DNA of 64,000 bases from Lactiplantibacillus daowaiensis (GTDB taxonomy: Bacteria > Bacillota > Bacilli > Lactobacillales > Lactobacillaceae). This document shows positions 1-9,000 of this stretch, one piece after another; within the stretch, counting starts at the first letter, position 1; each line of letters opens with the position of its first letter. A program made the translations under genes and the position numbers. The notes beneath the pieces were generated by a model. The model saw nothing but the letters and a program-made list of their open reading frames with translations. It ran no database searches and had not been told where the DNA came from. The stretch lies in NCBI RefSeq assembly GCF_005405085.1, contig NZ_BJDJ01000005.1, positions 78,243-142,242 on the forward strand. Direction: 5' to 3'.

Positions 1-1
1 T

Positions 2-652
2 ATGCCATTTTTAGGGGCTTTTACTGGCTTGTTCTGGTTTGCTTTTATTGGGCTAGCTGCGACGATCAGTATTGCAATTACATCGGGGACCTATGATCCC
101 AATAATTCAGATCCTAGTACGATTGCGAGTCGTTTAGGTTTAGGGGTCTTGGCGTTACTGGTTATTGTGTTGACGAGTATGACGGCCAATGCGGTTAATC
201 TGTTAGCCGCGGGCTCGGCGTTATCGAATATCTTTCCAAAGATTCGGTTGCGGCCAGCGCTATGGGCGGTAACGATTATCGCAACGTTGGTGACTTTGAT
301 TCCATTAGTGATGGGGAGCTTCTTAACGGCCTTTACCGCTTTCTTGGATTATATTGGGATGGTTTTAGGACCGATGATCAGCGTGATGTTGGTCGATTAT
401 TACTGGCGTCATCATCAACACTACGATGTGGACGAACTTGCCAACTCAAATGGCCAATATTGGTATACCCATGGGGTCAATTGGATTGCATTATTGTGTT
501 GGGTCTTAGGGGTCGGCATCTTCTTAATGCTCAAGTACGTGACGTTGATTGCCAATGTGTTTGGGGCCACCTTTATTGATATGATTTTAATTGCCCTGAT
601 TTATATGGGATTAATGCGGATTTTCTATCCTTTAAAAACCAAAGCGGCTTAA
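2..652 (+). CDS. NCS1-family cytosine/purine/allantoin-type permease, C-terminal part
   Basis: The gene runs in from before the window; only the last ~216 codons are present and the ATG at base 2 is probably internal. What is visible is five or six hydrophobic segments and a loop ending in a conserved-looking DYYW, then a Tyr/Asn-rich stretch (VDELANSNGQYWYTHGVNW), which matches the C-terminal half of nucleobase:cation symporter-1 proteins that import cytosine, purines, hydantoins or allantoin. The substrate cannot be told from this part. A DUF1398 gene follows 45 bases later on the same strand with no terminator between, so they are probably co-transcribed. Confidence 0.8.
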   Translation: MPFLGAFTGLFWFAFIGLAATISIAITSGTYDPNNSDPSTIASRLGLGVLALLVIVLTSMTANAVNLLAAGSALSNIFPKIRLRPALWAVTIIATLVTLIPLVMGSFLTAFTAFLDYIGMVLGPMISVMLVDYYWRHHQHYDVDELANSNGQYWYTHGVNWIALLCWVLGVGIFLMLKYVTLIANVFGATFIDMILIALIYMGLMRIFYPLKTKAA

Positions 653-697
653 TTTGGATTACAATGGAGAGGTAAACTAAATTAAGGGAGACTACTT

Positions 698-1084
698 ATG
701 ATGTTTAAATTAGCAGCAATTGATGACTTATTAACGAACTTGGGCGACCATGTTGATTTTGCGACCATCGCTAAAAAAGAAGCCGACTTAGGTGTGCAAC
801 ATTTCGAATACAATGTTGATGCGGGATCGACGACATATTTCGGTGAGAACGGGTATCTCGTTGAACGTTTAAGCAATGGCTTGGGGACACCGGTGGCTAA
901 AGAATTAGACCCAGCGCAAGTCAAGTCGTTAGGAACTGACTATATCGCCGGTAAATTAAGCTTGGCGGAAGCCGTTAAGGATTTAGCTGCGGCTGGCTGT
1001 GAAGCTTGGACCGCCAACTTGAAGCGCAATATCATTGATTTTGCTGGTCCTGAAGGTAAGATCATCGTTGCCATTGAATTCTAG
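698..1084 (+). CDS. DUF1398-family protein
   Basis: Soluble protein of 128 residues. The order of elements (ADLGVQHFEYNVDAGSTTYFG, then a C-terminal LKRNIIDFAGPEG) fits the DUF1398 (YbcV-like) family, whose function is not established. The tandem ATGATG start is preceded by AGGGAG seven bases upstream, so either Met works. It sits directly behind the permease gene and ends at a strong terminator, suggesting a two-gene transcript. A role in metabolism of whatever the permease imports is only a guess from position. Confidence 0.75.
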   Translation: MMFKLAAIDDLLTNLGDHVDFATIAKKEADLGVQHFEYNVDAGSTTYFGENGYLVERLSNGLGTPVAKELDPAQVKSLGTDYIAGKLSLAEAVKDLAAAGCEAWTANLKRNIIDFAGPEGKIIVAIEF

Positions 1085-1088
1085 TCAT

Positions 1089-1126
1089 TAAAAAAGTTCG
1101 ACCATCAAAGTGGTCGAACTTTTTTA
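1089..1126. terminator. bidirectional intrinsic terminator
   Basis: A-rich tract, stem AAGTTCGACCA/TGGTCGAACTT with a short loop, then a T-tract. It lies between convergent genes and its right arm touches the last codons of the minus-strand gene, so it can serve both strands. Confidence 0.9.
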
Positions 1127-1417
1127 ATACCCAGCACTTTTGTATTGGCGACTGAGCTTACGTTCAATGGCAAATAATGATAACGGATTGAGCTTGCGCA
1201 ACTCGCTAGAATCATAGCGCATGACCAATTGCTCCGGGCTGTTAACGGTTACTTGGTGGACGCCATTTAACCCTTGTAAGGCTTGTAAAATCGCTTGTTG
1301 CAAGTCGGGATGTTGTGGCCACACCGGCGAGGTCAACATGACGAGGCCGTGTTCTGGATGTTGCAACGTAATCTGATACTTGTTGAGGTATTTATTGAAT
1401 AATTCGGCTGGATTCAT
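1124..1417 (-). CDS. hypothetical 97-aa protein
   Basis: Not recognised. A small soluble protein with no signal peptide or membrane segment. The middle (LQQAILQALQGLNGVHQVTVNSPEQLVMRY cut into shorter motifs: ALQGLNGVHQVTV and PEQLVMRYD) resembles a beta-alpha-beta ferredoxin-like fold of heavy-metal-associated type, but without any metal-binding cysteines. GGGGG lies 8 bases before the ATG. It is the second gene of a pair with a small membrane protein, 12 bases apart. Confidence 0.65.
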   Translation of the reverse strand: MNPAELFNKYLNKYQITLQHPEHGLVMLTSPVWPQHPDLQQAILQALQGLNGVHQVTVNSPEQLVMRYDSSELRKLNPLSLFAIERKLSRQYKSAGY

Positions 1418-1429
1418 AGTACGTTCCCC

Positions 1430-1624
1430 CTAGAGGCTGGTCCAAAGTGGGATCATCGCCCAAATAAAGAATCCGGCTAAACCGGTAAAAAGTAAGCCAG
1501 CAATCAGCCAGATCCAGGCCATTAACGTCTGGTGACCATGCCGAAAGCTGACCACGGTTTGCCAAAAACAAATGAGGGCAAGTAACCCGCTAGTCCCAAT
1601 AATAAAATTCACTGTAATCTCCAT
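1430..1624 (-). CDS. small membrane protein, 64 aa
   Basis: Two predicted transmembrane helices separated by a short basic loop (SFRHGHQ). AAGGAG stands 7 bases before the ATG. First gene of a two-gene unit with the 97-aa protein. No family recognised; it could be a partner or anchor of that protein. Confidence 0.65.
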   Translation of the reverse strand: MEITVNFIIGTSGLLALICFWQTVVSFRHGHQTLMAWIWLIAGLLFTGLAGFFIWAMIPLWTSL

Positions 1625-1685
1625 AACTAAACTCCTTGCTCGTACCCTCTCATTGTGGCGGAAATCGACCTAAAGTGCAATTAGA

Positions 1686-1736
1686 AAAACGCTAGTTATC
1701 AAAAATTCAATTAGAATTTTTGATAACTAGCGTTTT
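1686..1736 (-). terminator. 22-bp perfect hairpin terminator
   Basis: Two arms of 22 bases each (outer AAAACGCTAG / CTAGCGTTTT, inner AAAAATT / AATTTTT) around a 7-base loop, with further T residues on the minus side. It lies just after the stop of the minus-strand exporter gene and isolates it from the next minus-strand gene. Confidence 0.8.
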
Positions 1737-1744
1737 AATTAACT

Positions 1745-3172
1745 TTAATGTTCGGTTGCAGGATGCTTTTCAGCTAATGGATCAACTGATTTTTCGGGTT
1801 GATTGCTGACCATGAAGGATAGGCAGAAGCCTAAGACGGCTAAAGCCAAAGTGAACCAGAACCCGTAATGAACGCCATGGACAAAGGCCGTTGCCCCAGT
1901 ACTATGGCTAGCACTTTGACCGATACCTAATAAACTGGTGGCAATCGCGGTGGCCAGGGCACCAAGGATTTGCTGTAAGGTGTTTAAAATCGTACTACCA
2001 TCCGCAGCTACGGGACCACGTAAGGCGTTTAACCCATAAGTTTGGGCTGGCGACATCGCTAATGGTGCTCCAATCATAATGATCACATGGGCTAAGACGA
2101 CATACCAATAACTACTGTGCGTCGTGGTGAAAATCAACATGAAGGCGCCAATAAAGCTTAAACCAAAGCCGATGCGTGTTAGATATTTGGCCCCATAGTT
2201 ATCAAACAAACGCCCAGAAGTCGCTGAGACGACCGCATTGATGACACCACCAGGTAACATTAAAACCCCAGTTAACGCCACCGGAACAACTAAGCCTTTT
2301 TGCCAATACATCGGTAATAAGTACATGGATGACATGATAATCCCAAAGTCAATCATCACTAAGACGGTCCCCACGCTGAATTCTTGAAAGCTAAAGGCGC
2401 GTAAGTTCAAAATTGGTGTCTCTAGGTGTAATTGACGGTGGCAATAGAAGTATAACGCGATGATCCCAATAACGAGGGCGCCTAAAACTAACGGATTACC
2501 CCAACCACGGTCACCGGCTAAACTAGCGCCGACAACTAAGCCGCCGAATCCCAGTGAAGATAAGACGATCGATAGAGCATCGATTTTTGGTTTCGTCACT
2601 TCAGCCACATTTTGCATGAAGATCACGGTAATAATCAAAGCGATGGCTAAAAGCGGGACGAATAACCAGAAAATCCAGTGCCAAGATAAGGCGCCTAAAA
2701 TTAAACCAGCCAAAGTTGGCCCAACGGCAGGGGCAAACATGATGACTAATCCAACGAGCCCCATCGCAGCGCCCCGCTTTTGTGGGGGATAAACCGCTAG
2801 TAAGACGATGAAGATCAAGGGCAAAATCAAGCCGGTCGCAATCCCTTGGATCATTCGGCCAATTAATAAAATAGCAAAATCAGTCGCCAGTGCGGAAATA
2901 ACCGCGCCGACCATAAAATCCGCCAACGCAAAAATAATGAGTTGACGGGTCGTAAAGTGTTTGGTGAGCATGCTGGATAATGGTAAGACGATGCCGACCA
3001 TTAATAAGTAACCAGTAACGAGCCATTGAATCGTCCCGGTGTTCACGTTTAACTGTTGTTCCAGTTGTGGTAGGGCAATGTTTAGCGCCGTTTCACTGAA
3101 CATGCCCACAAAACCACCTAATAACAACCCAATCATAATCAAGGTTGGGTTCGTGTGTGACTTAGTTTCCAT
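1745..3172 (-). CDS. MFS multidrug exporter, DHA2 (EmrB/QacA/LmrB) family
   Basis: A 475-residue integral membrane protein, the usual size of 14-helix DHA2 proton antiporters that expel drugs and other lipophilic cations. Visible family marks are the N-terminal LPQLEQQLNVNTGTIQWLVT stretch and the antiporter motif C (FAPAVGPTLAGLIL) in helix 5. The start was set at METKSHTNP because AAAGGAGAG lies at proper distance before it; an in-frame ATG 12 codons upstream has no such site. Monocistronic, with its own terminator. Substrates are unknown. A second DHA2 gene occurs at 27.4 kb. Confidence 0.88.
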   Translation of the reverse strand: METKSHTNPTLIMIGLLLGGFVGMFSETALNIALPQLEQQLNVNTGTIQWLVTGYLLMVGIVLPLSSMLTKHFTTRQLIIFALADFMVGAVISALATDFAILLIGRMIQGIATGLILPLIFIVLLAVYPPQKRGAAMGLVGLVIMFAPAVGPTLAGLILGALSWHWIFWLFVPLLAIALIITVIFMQNVAEVTKPKIDALSIVLSSLGFGGLVVGASLAGDRGWGNPLVLGALVIGIIALYFYCHRQLHLETPILNLRAFSFQEFSVGTVLVMIDFGIIMSSMYLLPMYWQKGLVVPVALTGVLMLPGGVINAVVSATSGRLFDNYGAKYLTRIGFGLSFIGAFMLIFTTTHSSYWYVVLAHVIIMIGAPLAMSPAQTYGLNALRGPVAADGSTILNTLQQILGALATAIATSLLGIGQSASHSTGATAFVHGVHYGFWFTLALAVLGFCLSFMVSNQPEKSVDPLAEKHPATEH

Positions 3173-3286
3173 CCAAAAATCTCTCCTTTGTCCGTACAGT
3201 GTGCACAATAGGTCACTGTAGCAGAAAAAAGCGTGCTTCGTAAGTGATTTCTGGAAAATAGTTGGCCTTTTCAGTTATTTAGGCGA

Positions 3287-3703
3287 TTAAGTCCGGGCTT
3301 CAAACCGGTTGCCGCACTTTGGACAGGTGATACGAACCCGACCGTGATGGCGTGGAATCCGAATGCGCTGGTGGCACTGACTACAATGGAAGAAACGGAA
3401 TTGCCAATGCTGTTTGAGTTGGTAGCTTGTCCAAGTAATGGGCTTAACGAGGCGGTACCAGCCGGCTTGAAACCCCCGATTGATGGCAACTTGTTGATAG
3501 ATCTTTTTGGAGAATAAACGCCAGTAACTGATGGCTAATAATAGTAGGGCAATTAGTGTTAACCAGTTGATCCGGCTAAAAATACTGATGACTAATAAAA
3601 GCAACGCGGTGTTTGTTAAGACCCGGTTCAAGGTGTCATTTTGCCCGTAACGTCCGCGCATGAATTGTTGCATACGATAGAGAAATTTTCCGGATGGCTT
3701 CAT
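3287..3703 (-). CDS. membrane protein with C-terminal zinc ribbon
   Basis: About 138 residues. A hydrophobic pair of helices (TALLLLVISIF, LTLIALLLLAIS) is followed by a basic segment and a C-terminal CxxC ... CPKCG zinc-ribbon (HCSQCHQ and CPKCGNRF, ~20 residues apart). The start at MKPSGKF is preferred because GGGGG precedes it; the in-frame ATG 17 codons upstream lacks a ribosome binding site. Function unknown. Such small membrane-anchored zinc ribbons may bind nucleic acid or protein partners at the membrane. Confidence 0.75.
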   Translation of the reverse strand: MKPSGKFLYRMQQFMRGRYGQNDTLNRVLTNTALLLLVISIFSRINWLTLIALLLLAISYWRLFSKKIYQQVAINRGFQAGWYRLVKPITWTSYQLKQHWQFRFFHCSQCHQRIRIPRHHGRVRITCPKCGNRFEART

Positions 3704-3855
3704 TAATAGATGGACCCCCAAATAAGTTGGTTTAGTAATAACATACCCTAACATATTTGTTAAACGCTCGCAATTTGAAAACTTTCAACTGGCGACTGAT
3801 GGCAATTTAAGTGTATACTAATTGCTATCCTATTAAAAAGGTGGGGGCGATGCAC

Positions 3856-4137
3856 ATGACAATCAAACAAACTACAACCCAAGCGATGGTCCTTGATGCG
3901 CTGAGTCGAGCAGCGTTAACGCTCGACCGCACCGATGCAACCCAACTTGGCTTACAGCAATTATTAAATGAATTTCGTCGGACGTTGTTACAAACCAACG
4001 GTCAACAGTCGACATCGGTTTTATATCAAGGCCGGATCATGAGTTATTTGTTACAACATCCAGCAACTTACCCAGCAACGGTTGATACCTTAACAGCGGT
4101 ATTGGCTCAGTTCGTTAAACAACCAGCGGGTAATTAA
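3856..4137 (+). CDS. small helical protein, possibly bacteriocin-immunity-like
   Basis: About 93 residues, predicted all-helical, no signal or membrane segment. Length and helix pattern (ALSRAALTLDRTDATQLGLQ, then a C-terminal TVDTLTAVLAQF) recall the four-helix enterocin-A immunity family, but this is a weak resemblance and no bacteriocin gene is next to it. Two starts are possible: the chosen ATG has GGGGG 8 bases upstream, and another ATG two codons earlier could use AAAAAGG. It stands alone between a minus-strand gene and a long A+T-rich region. Confidence 0.5.
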   Translation: MTIKQTTTQAMVLDALSRAALTLDRTDATQLGLQQLLNEFRRTLLQTNGQQSTSVLYQGRIMSYLLQHPATYPATVDTLTAVLAQFVKQPAGN

Positions 4138-4162
4138 TTAAATGTTTTAGGCTGTTAATTAG

Positions 4163-4191
4163 GTGTTAGCCAGTTAGGTTAACGCTTTTTT
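4163..4191 (+). terminator. probable weak intrinsic terminator
   Basis: Six-base stem GTGTTA/TAACGC (one G-U pair) directly followed by six T residues, 26 bases after the preceding stop. Confidence 0.5.
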
Positions 4192-4424
4192 GAACATCAT
4201 GACCCAATCCATTCCAAAAGTGTACTGACTACTATTTTGGCGCTTGCTGAACATTTGATAAGCGAAAATCAATGATTGGTATACGTCAATATACTTTTAA
4301 GGAATAGCGTAATGCTAGGAAAAACCTAATCTTTTAGGCGCTTTCAAAAAGTCCGCTGACGAATCGGTATATTAAGAATTTGTTATTGATTTATACTAAT
4401 AAAGTGTGTTATTGTATAAATGCA

Positions 4425-4459
4425 GAAAGGGTTTATTTATTTACGAGATGGATTAAATT
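4425..4459 (+). promoter_or_regulatory. surface-protein-type promoter, copy 1
   Basis: GAAAGGG directly before a -35-like TTTATT, 16-base spacer, -10-like TAAATT. The same box and 16-base spacing precede the next two surface protein genes. It would give a 5' leader of about 135 bases. The stretch from 4192 to here is A+T-rich and holds no gene I can see. Confidence 0.5.
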
Positions 4460-4600
4460 AAATAATAGCCCTGAAAATGAAAAGATTGATTTATCAATGA
4501 TTAAACGGGATATTGATTTTTCAATATAAATATATGTTATAGCAAGGTCGAGATGGAGTCGCCAAAAAGCGGTTTTTGACAGAATCTGGGGGTATCAAAG

Positions 4601-5437
4601 ATGCGTCGATTAATGAATTTAGAAAAATTACAACAACAAAGTCGGATCTGGTTAATGGCCGGGGTGGCATTAGCAACATTAAGTTTTGGCACCGTTTTAG
4701 CAAACGCCGATGATACCACTGCAACAACTGGCAGTGAAACGACCGTGACGGCGACTACTGATAGTCAAGCAACGACTGACAGTAGTGATAGTAGTGTTGC
4801 CGATGATCAAAGCGATGCCACAACGGATACAACTAGTGATAGTGATGATACTGCTGACACCACATACGATGCAAACGTCAAGGTTACCGAAAAAGATGGC
4901 ACCAAGACGACATCTTATGAAGATGGTACGACAACTGAAGAAATTACCGATAAGATTAATCTGACCCCACGGCCACAAAGTCAAACCAAGACGACTAAGT
5001 CTACGACCACAGCAACTAAGGCGACGACAACTAAGACGGCAAGTGCTACAACGGCTGCTAAATCAGTTATCGCAACGCCTGCGACGACGGCTACAACCAA
5101 GTCAGCGACGACTACTAAAGCGACGGTTACTGCAACGCCAGCAACTAAAACGACTGCGGTTAAAACCACAACGACAACTGCTAAAGTCGTCCCAGTTAGT
5201 GCCGTTAAGTCGGCTGCAACTTTGAAGCCGGCTACTACTAAGACTGCCCAAGTTAAGACATTAGCTAGCACTGTTAATAAGCCAGTTAGTGCTAAGCTAG
5301 TTTCAGCCGTCTCCTTTAGCTTACCAAGTAAAGATACGACGAATAACCAAACGACTTCTATTGCAGGGGGCTTATTATTAGCGTTGACTGCTTTGACAGG
5401 GGCAGCTGGTTTGAGTCGCAAGGTTCGCCAAGCCTAA
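4601..5437 (+). CDS. Thr/Lys-rich secreted surface protein with atypical sorting tail
   Basis: 278 residues: signal peptide (helix SRIWLMAGVALATLSFG, likely cleavage after the LANA), an acidic Thr/Ser/Asp region to ~90, a short region with Lys and Glu, then a long Thr/Ala/Lys repeat-like stretch to ~220. The C-terminus has the hydrophobic helix and basic tail of a sortase substrate (GGLLLALTALTGAAGL, then RKVRQA) but the expected LPQTxE is LPSKD at ~241. It may be a non-canonical or decayed sortase site, or the helix may simply hold the protein in the membrane. GGGGG lies 8 bases before the ATG. No enzymatic domain; probably a wall-spanning or spacer protein. First of three surface genes sharing a promoter design. 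Confidence 0.75.
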   Translation: MRRLMNLEKLQQQSRIWLMAGVALATLSFGTVLANADDTTATTGSETTVTATTDSQATTDSSDSSVADDQSDATTDTTSDSDDTADTTYDANVKVTEKDGTKTTSYEDGTTTEEITDKINLTPRPQSQTKTTKSTTTATKATTTKTASATTAAKSVIATPATTATTKSATTTKATVTATPATKTTAVKTTTTTAKVVPVSAVKSAATLKPATTKTAQVKTLASTVNKPVSAKLVSAVSFSLPSKDTTNNQTTSIAGGLLLALTALTGAAGLSRKVRQA

Positions 5438-5460
5438 ATTTTAAAAAATAAACGTTATCA

Positions 5461-5492
5461 AGCGATGCCAGTCCATTTGGCATCGCTTTTTT
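5461..5492 (+). terminator. intrinsic terminator
   Basis: AGCGATGCCA, 7-base loop, TGGCATCGCT, then six T residues, 23 bases after the surface gene stop. Confidence 0.9.
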
Positions 5493-5847
5493 GTTGTCGC
5501 AAGAATTGGTTGGGTTGTTGAATGTCAATAATCACGAATAATTTACTAGGTTAAGCACCTTGGCGGTCATAAGACAAACTAACACTCCTGTGAAATGATG
5601 GATACTATTCATAACGATAATGTTTTGCTAATATAAATAACTAGATTTGAAGTTATGATAAGAAAACTTATACAACTCACTGCATAGCCTAGATATGATG
5701 AATGACTATACCTTTGAAATACGAGATAAGCTTGTTAACAAAGGATTTCTAGGACTTTAATGACAAGTAGTGACGTTAAGCGGCAAATAATCAATATATA
5801 AAGAATTATATTGATTTGAGTTGACTTATTGTGCTATATTATAAACG

Positions 5848-5884
5848 TAAAAGGTGTTTATCTATTAATGGCAGTAATTATTAT
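5848..5884 (+). promoter_or_regulatory. surface-protein-type promoter, copy 2
   Basis: AAAAGGTG before a TTTATC -35, 16-base spacer, TATTAT -10. Geometry is identical to the promoters of the surface genes on either side. The rest of the 599-base gap before the next gene is A+T-rich with no coding sequence; a TTGACT and TATATT a little upstream could be an extra promoter but are poorly spaced. Confidence 0.5.
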
Positions 5885-6036
5885 TGTTAATTATAGTAAT
5901 TTTAAATTGGTTGATAAATCAGCCTTATTTGGGAGTTTCTAAAAAGGACTATTAATAAATGTAATCAAGTTACAAGCTAGTACCCCAAGAAGTGGTGCGT
6001 TAAGGCTTGAACACAGCATAGAAATGGGGAATTAAC

Positions 6037-9000
6037 ATGCGGGCGCTTCAAAATGAAAAGTTAATTTACAAGATGTATAAAAAGGGTCGTTTCTGGGTCT
6101 TTGCGGGGATTACAGTTGCTACTTTGAATGTTAATTTGTTAAATGGACAAGCAGCTACCACCGATCAAAGTACCAGCAGCAGTAGCAATGCGGACACTGA
6201 GAGCAGTACTGTTGCTAGTACCGCTAGTGAATTGAGTGACTCATCAGTGACACTAAGTGGTTCAACGTCAAGTACGACTAATAGTACCAATGAGTCGACG
6301 CCAGGAACAACGGACACAGCAACATCCAAAGCGGATACCACCACGAGCGAAAGTACAAATGGTAGCGATTCCACAACAACTGAGTCGACCGACACGACAA
6401 AGCAAACAACTGATACGAGTAGCAGTCAGACAAGTGATAAGCAAGCAACAGAAGCTGATCAAACGACTGGTAACGATGCCAAGACGAGTACTGAATCAAG
6501 TCAAAGCACAACGACTGATAAGCAGACAACGTCAGGTCATGTGACTGATTCCACAACAACTGGTGCCACCACAAGTTCTGATGTTAAGGATACAACGACC
6601 ACGGATACGTCTAATAACGTGACCGCATCAACTGATACGACGCCGGTCACTGATAGTACACCAACGCCAGCAACTAATTCGACCTCAGTAGCTGATGACA
6701 CGACGACTGTCGGTGATATGACTGCGGCCAACAATGTCACAACCGCAACTGTTGATGATTTGCCCACAACTGACACGACGGCCGATGCGACTGCTAGTGC
6801 AACGTTAACGAATGCATTGCAGGCCGCTAGTGTTCAAGGGACGTTGTCTAAAAAATTAATGATGCGGGCTGCTGCCGTGACGGCAGCAACGATTGTTGCG
6901 AGTGGTGACTTCAGTAAAGAAGTCACTGGTGGGAGTACTTGGACGTTGGACAGCAATGGCCTGTTGACAATTTCAGCCGGTGCTTGGGGTGCGACGACTG
7001 GTTCAAATTCTTGGTACAGCAAAAGAACTTTAGTCAAGAGTATTGTGATTGAAGGACCGGTTACGGTGCCAAGCGATATTTCTTGGACGTTCTTTGGTGA
7101 AAGTAATTTAACATCGATATCTGGATTAGCATATATTGATACTAGTAATGTGACTAACATGGACCGATTGTTTTCCGGGACAGCTGTTAGTGATTTTTCA
7201 GGAGTAGCGAACTGGGATACAAGTAATGTTACGGATATGAATATGATGTTTGCTAGCACAAAGATCACGACGGTTGCGACTATTCCTGTTGAAAGTTGGA
7301 ACGTCAGCAAAGTGACAAACTTTACCGGTATGTTTAGTTCAACGACCTTGGAAAGCATTGATTTAAGCGGTTGGACGTTAAATGCAACTGCTAATATTTC
7401 TATTGCGTCATTATTTAGTGCGGCTGCAAACTTAGTTAGTGTTAATTTGAGTGGTTGGCAAGTTGGCAATGTGACTTCGGCACAACAGCTATTTAGTGGC
7501 GATACTAGTTTGGTGACGGCTGACCTTACTGGTTGGACATTAACCAATACGACCAGCATGAACAGTATGTTCAAAGGCACTGAAAATTTAAAATCGGTGG
7601 ATATCAGTGGTTGGGATACGAGCAAAGTGACCGATATGAGCTTCATATTCAGTGACACTGCCGTTTTACCTAATATTGATTTGTCTAAGCTTAATACGAG
7701 CAATGTTACGAACATGCAGGACATGTTTTCAGGTAGTGACTTAACTGGTGCTGATATCACGTCATTTGATACGAGCAAGGTCACGACGACGAAGGAAATG
7801 TTCAAAGATGCAACTTTGGCCGGAATTGACTTAACGAATTTAAAAACGCAAAATGTCGTCGATATGACGTCGATGTTTGAAGGTACTGATTTAACCGGAA
7901 TTGATTTAACGAATTTAAATACAAGCGCGACTAAACTGATGTCTAAGATGTTTGCTTCAACAACTAATACGACCTTAGACTTAAGTAGTTTTGATACTAG
8001 TAACGTCAAAGATATGTCATATATGTTTACTGGGGCCGCAGTAACTAGCCTTGATCTTACTAAGTTCGATACAAGTAAAGTGACAACCATGTATGCGATG
8101 TTTGAAGATACTAAGATGACTCAGATTGATTTGTCTGGCTTTAATACCAGCTCGTTAACGGTCATGAAGGAAATGTTTACCAGAAGTGCCTTTACTAGTT
8201 TAGATTTATCCAACTTTGATTGGTCTAATATTACTAGTGTCGAATTCATGTTTACGGATGCTAGCAAGTTAAGTACGCTGAAACTAAATCCAGCCGCCTA
8301 TTTAAAAACAACAATAACTAATATGTTTGGTACGGTTTATAGTTCGGATGCCGACTTGCCGGATGTGCCAACGACTGACAATTATACGGGATTATGGGTT
8401 GATGATAACGGTCAAACTTATACCAGTGCGCAATTAATGGCCGCTTACTCGAATACGGAAGCCAATGACTTCACAACACCACTAACTTACACGTGGCAAA
8501 TTGTAACTTCAAATTCTAGCCTAACCGCCCAAGACAGCACGATTATTGCTGGTCCAACGGCAACTTGGAATGCTAAAGATAATGTGGCTGAATTAAAGGA
8601 TGTTGATGGCAATGTTGTTGACCTAACCACGTTGGATACAGATGCGATTGCCGTTACTGGCGATACTGTCGATCCAACCAAGACTGGCAGTTATCACGTG
8701 ACATTAAGCTATACCGACAGTAAGGGCATTGTTCGTGAAGCAACGGCAACAGTAACGGTCGTTGCTAGCCAATCGGTCTTAGTTGGTAAAGATATTTCTA
8801 TTAATCAAGGTGCAACTTGGCAAGCCGGTGATAGTGTTGATACGACTAACACGTTAAATGCGGCTGGTAATCAATTAAGTGCAACTGAACTGGCAACAAT
8901 CACGGGCTCTAATCTGGACACTAGCAAGACTGGCGTTCAAACTGTAACCTTAAGCTATACGGATGCGGCAGGCAATGTACGGACAACAACGGCGACGGTT

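Noticed and set aside
4138..4600. Hidden small gene in the A+T-rich gap
   Set aside because: No frame with ribosome site and coding character; only a terminator and a promoter.
4981..5421. 146-codon minus-strand frame in the first surface gene
   Set aside because: Val/Ala-rich mirror of the Thr/Ala/Lys repeats; no start signal.
6834..8090. 418-codon frame on the minus strand opposite the large adhesin
   Set aside because: A shadow of the repeat region: low-complexity Val/Leu/Ser text, no ribosome site, no domain.
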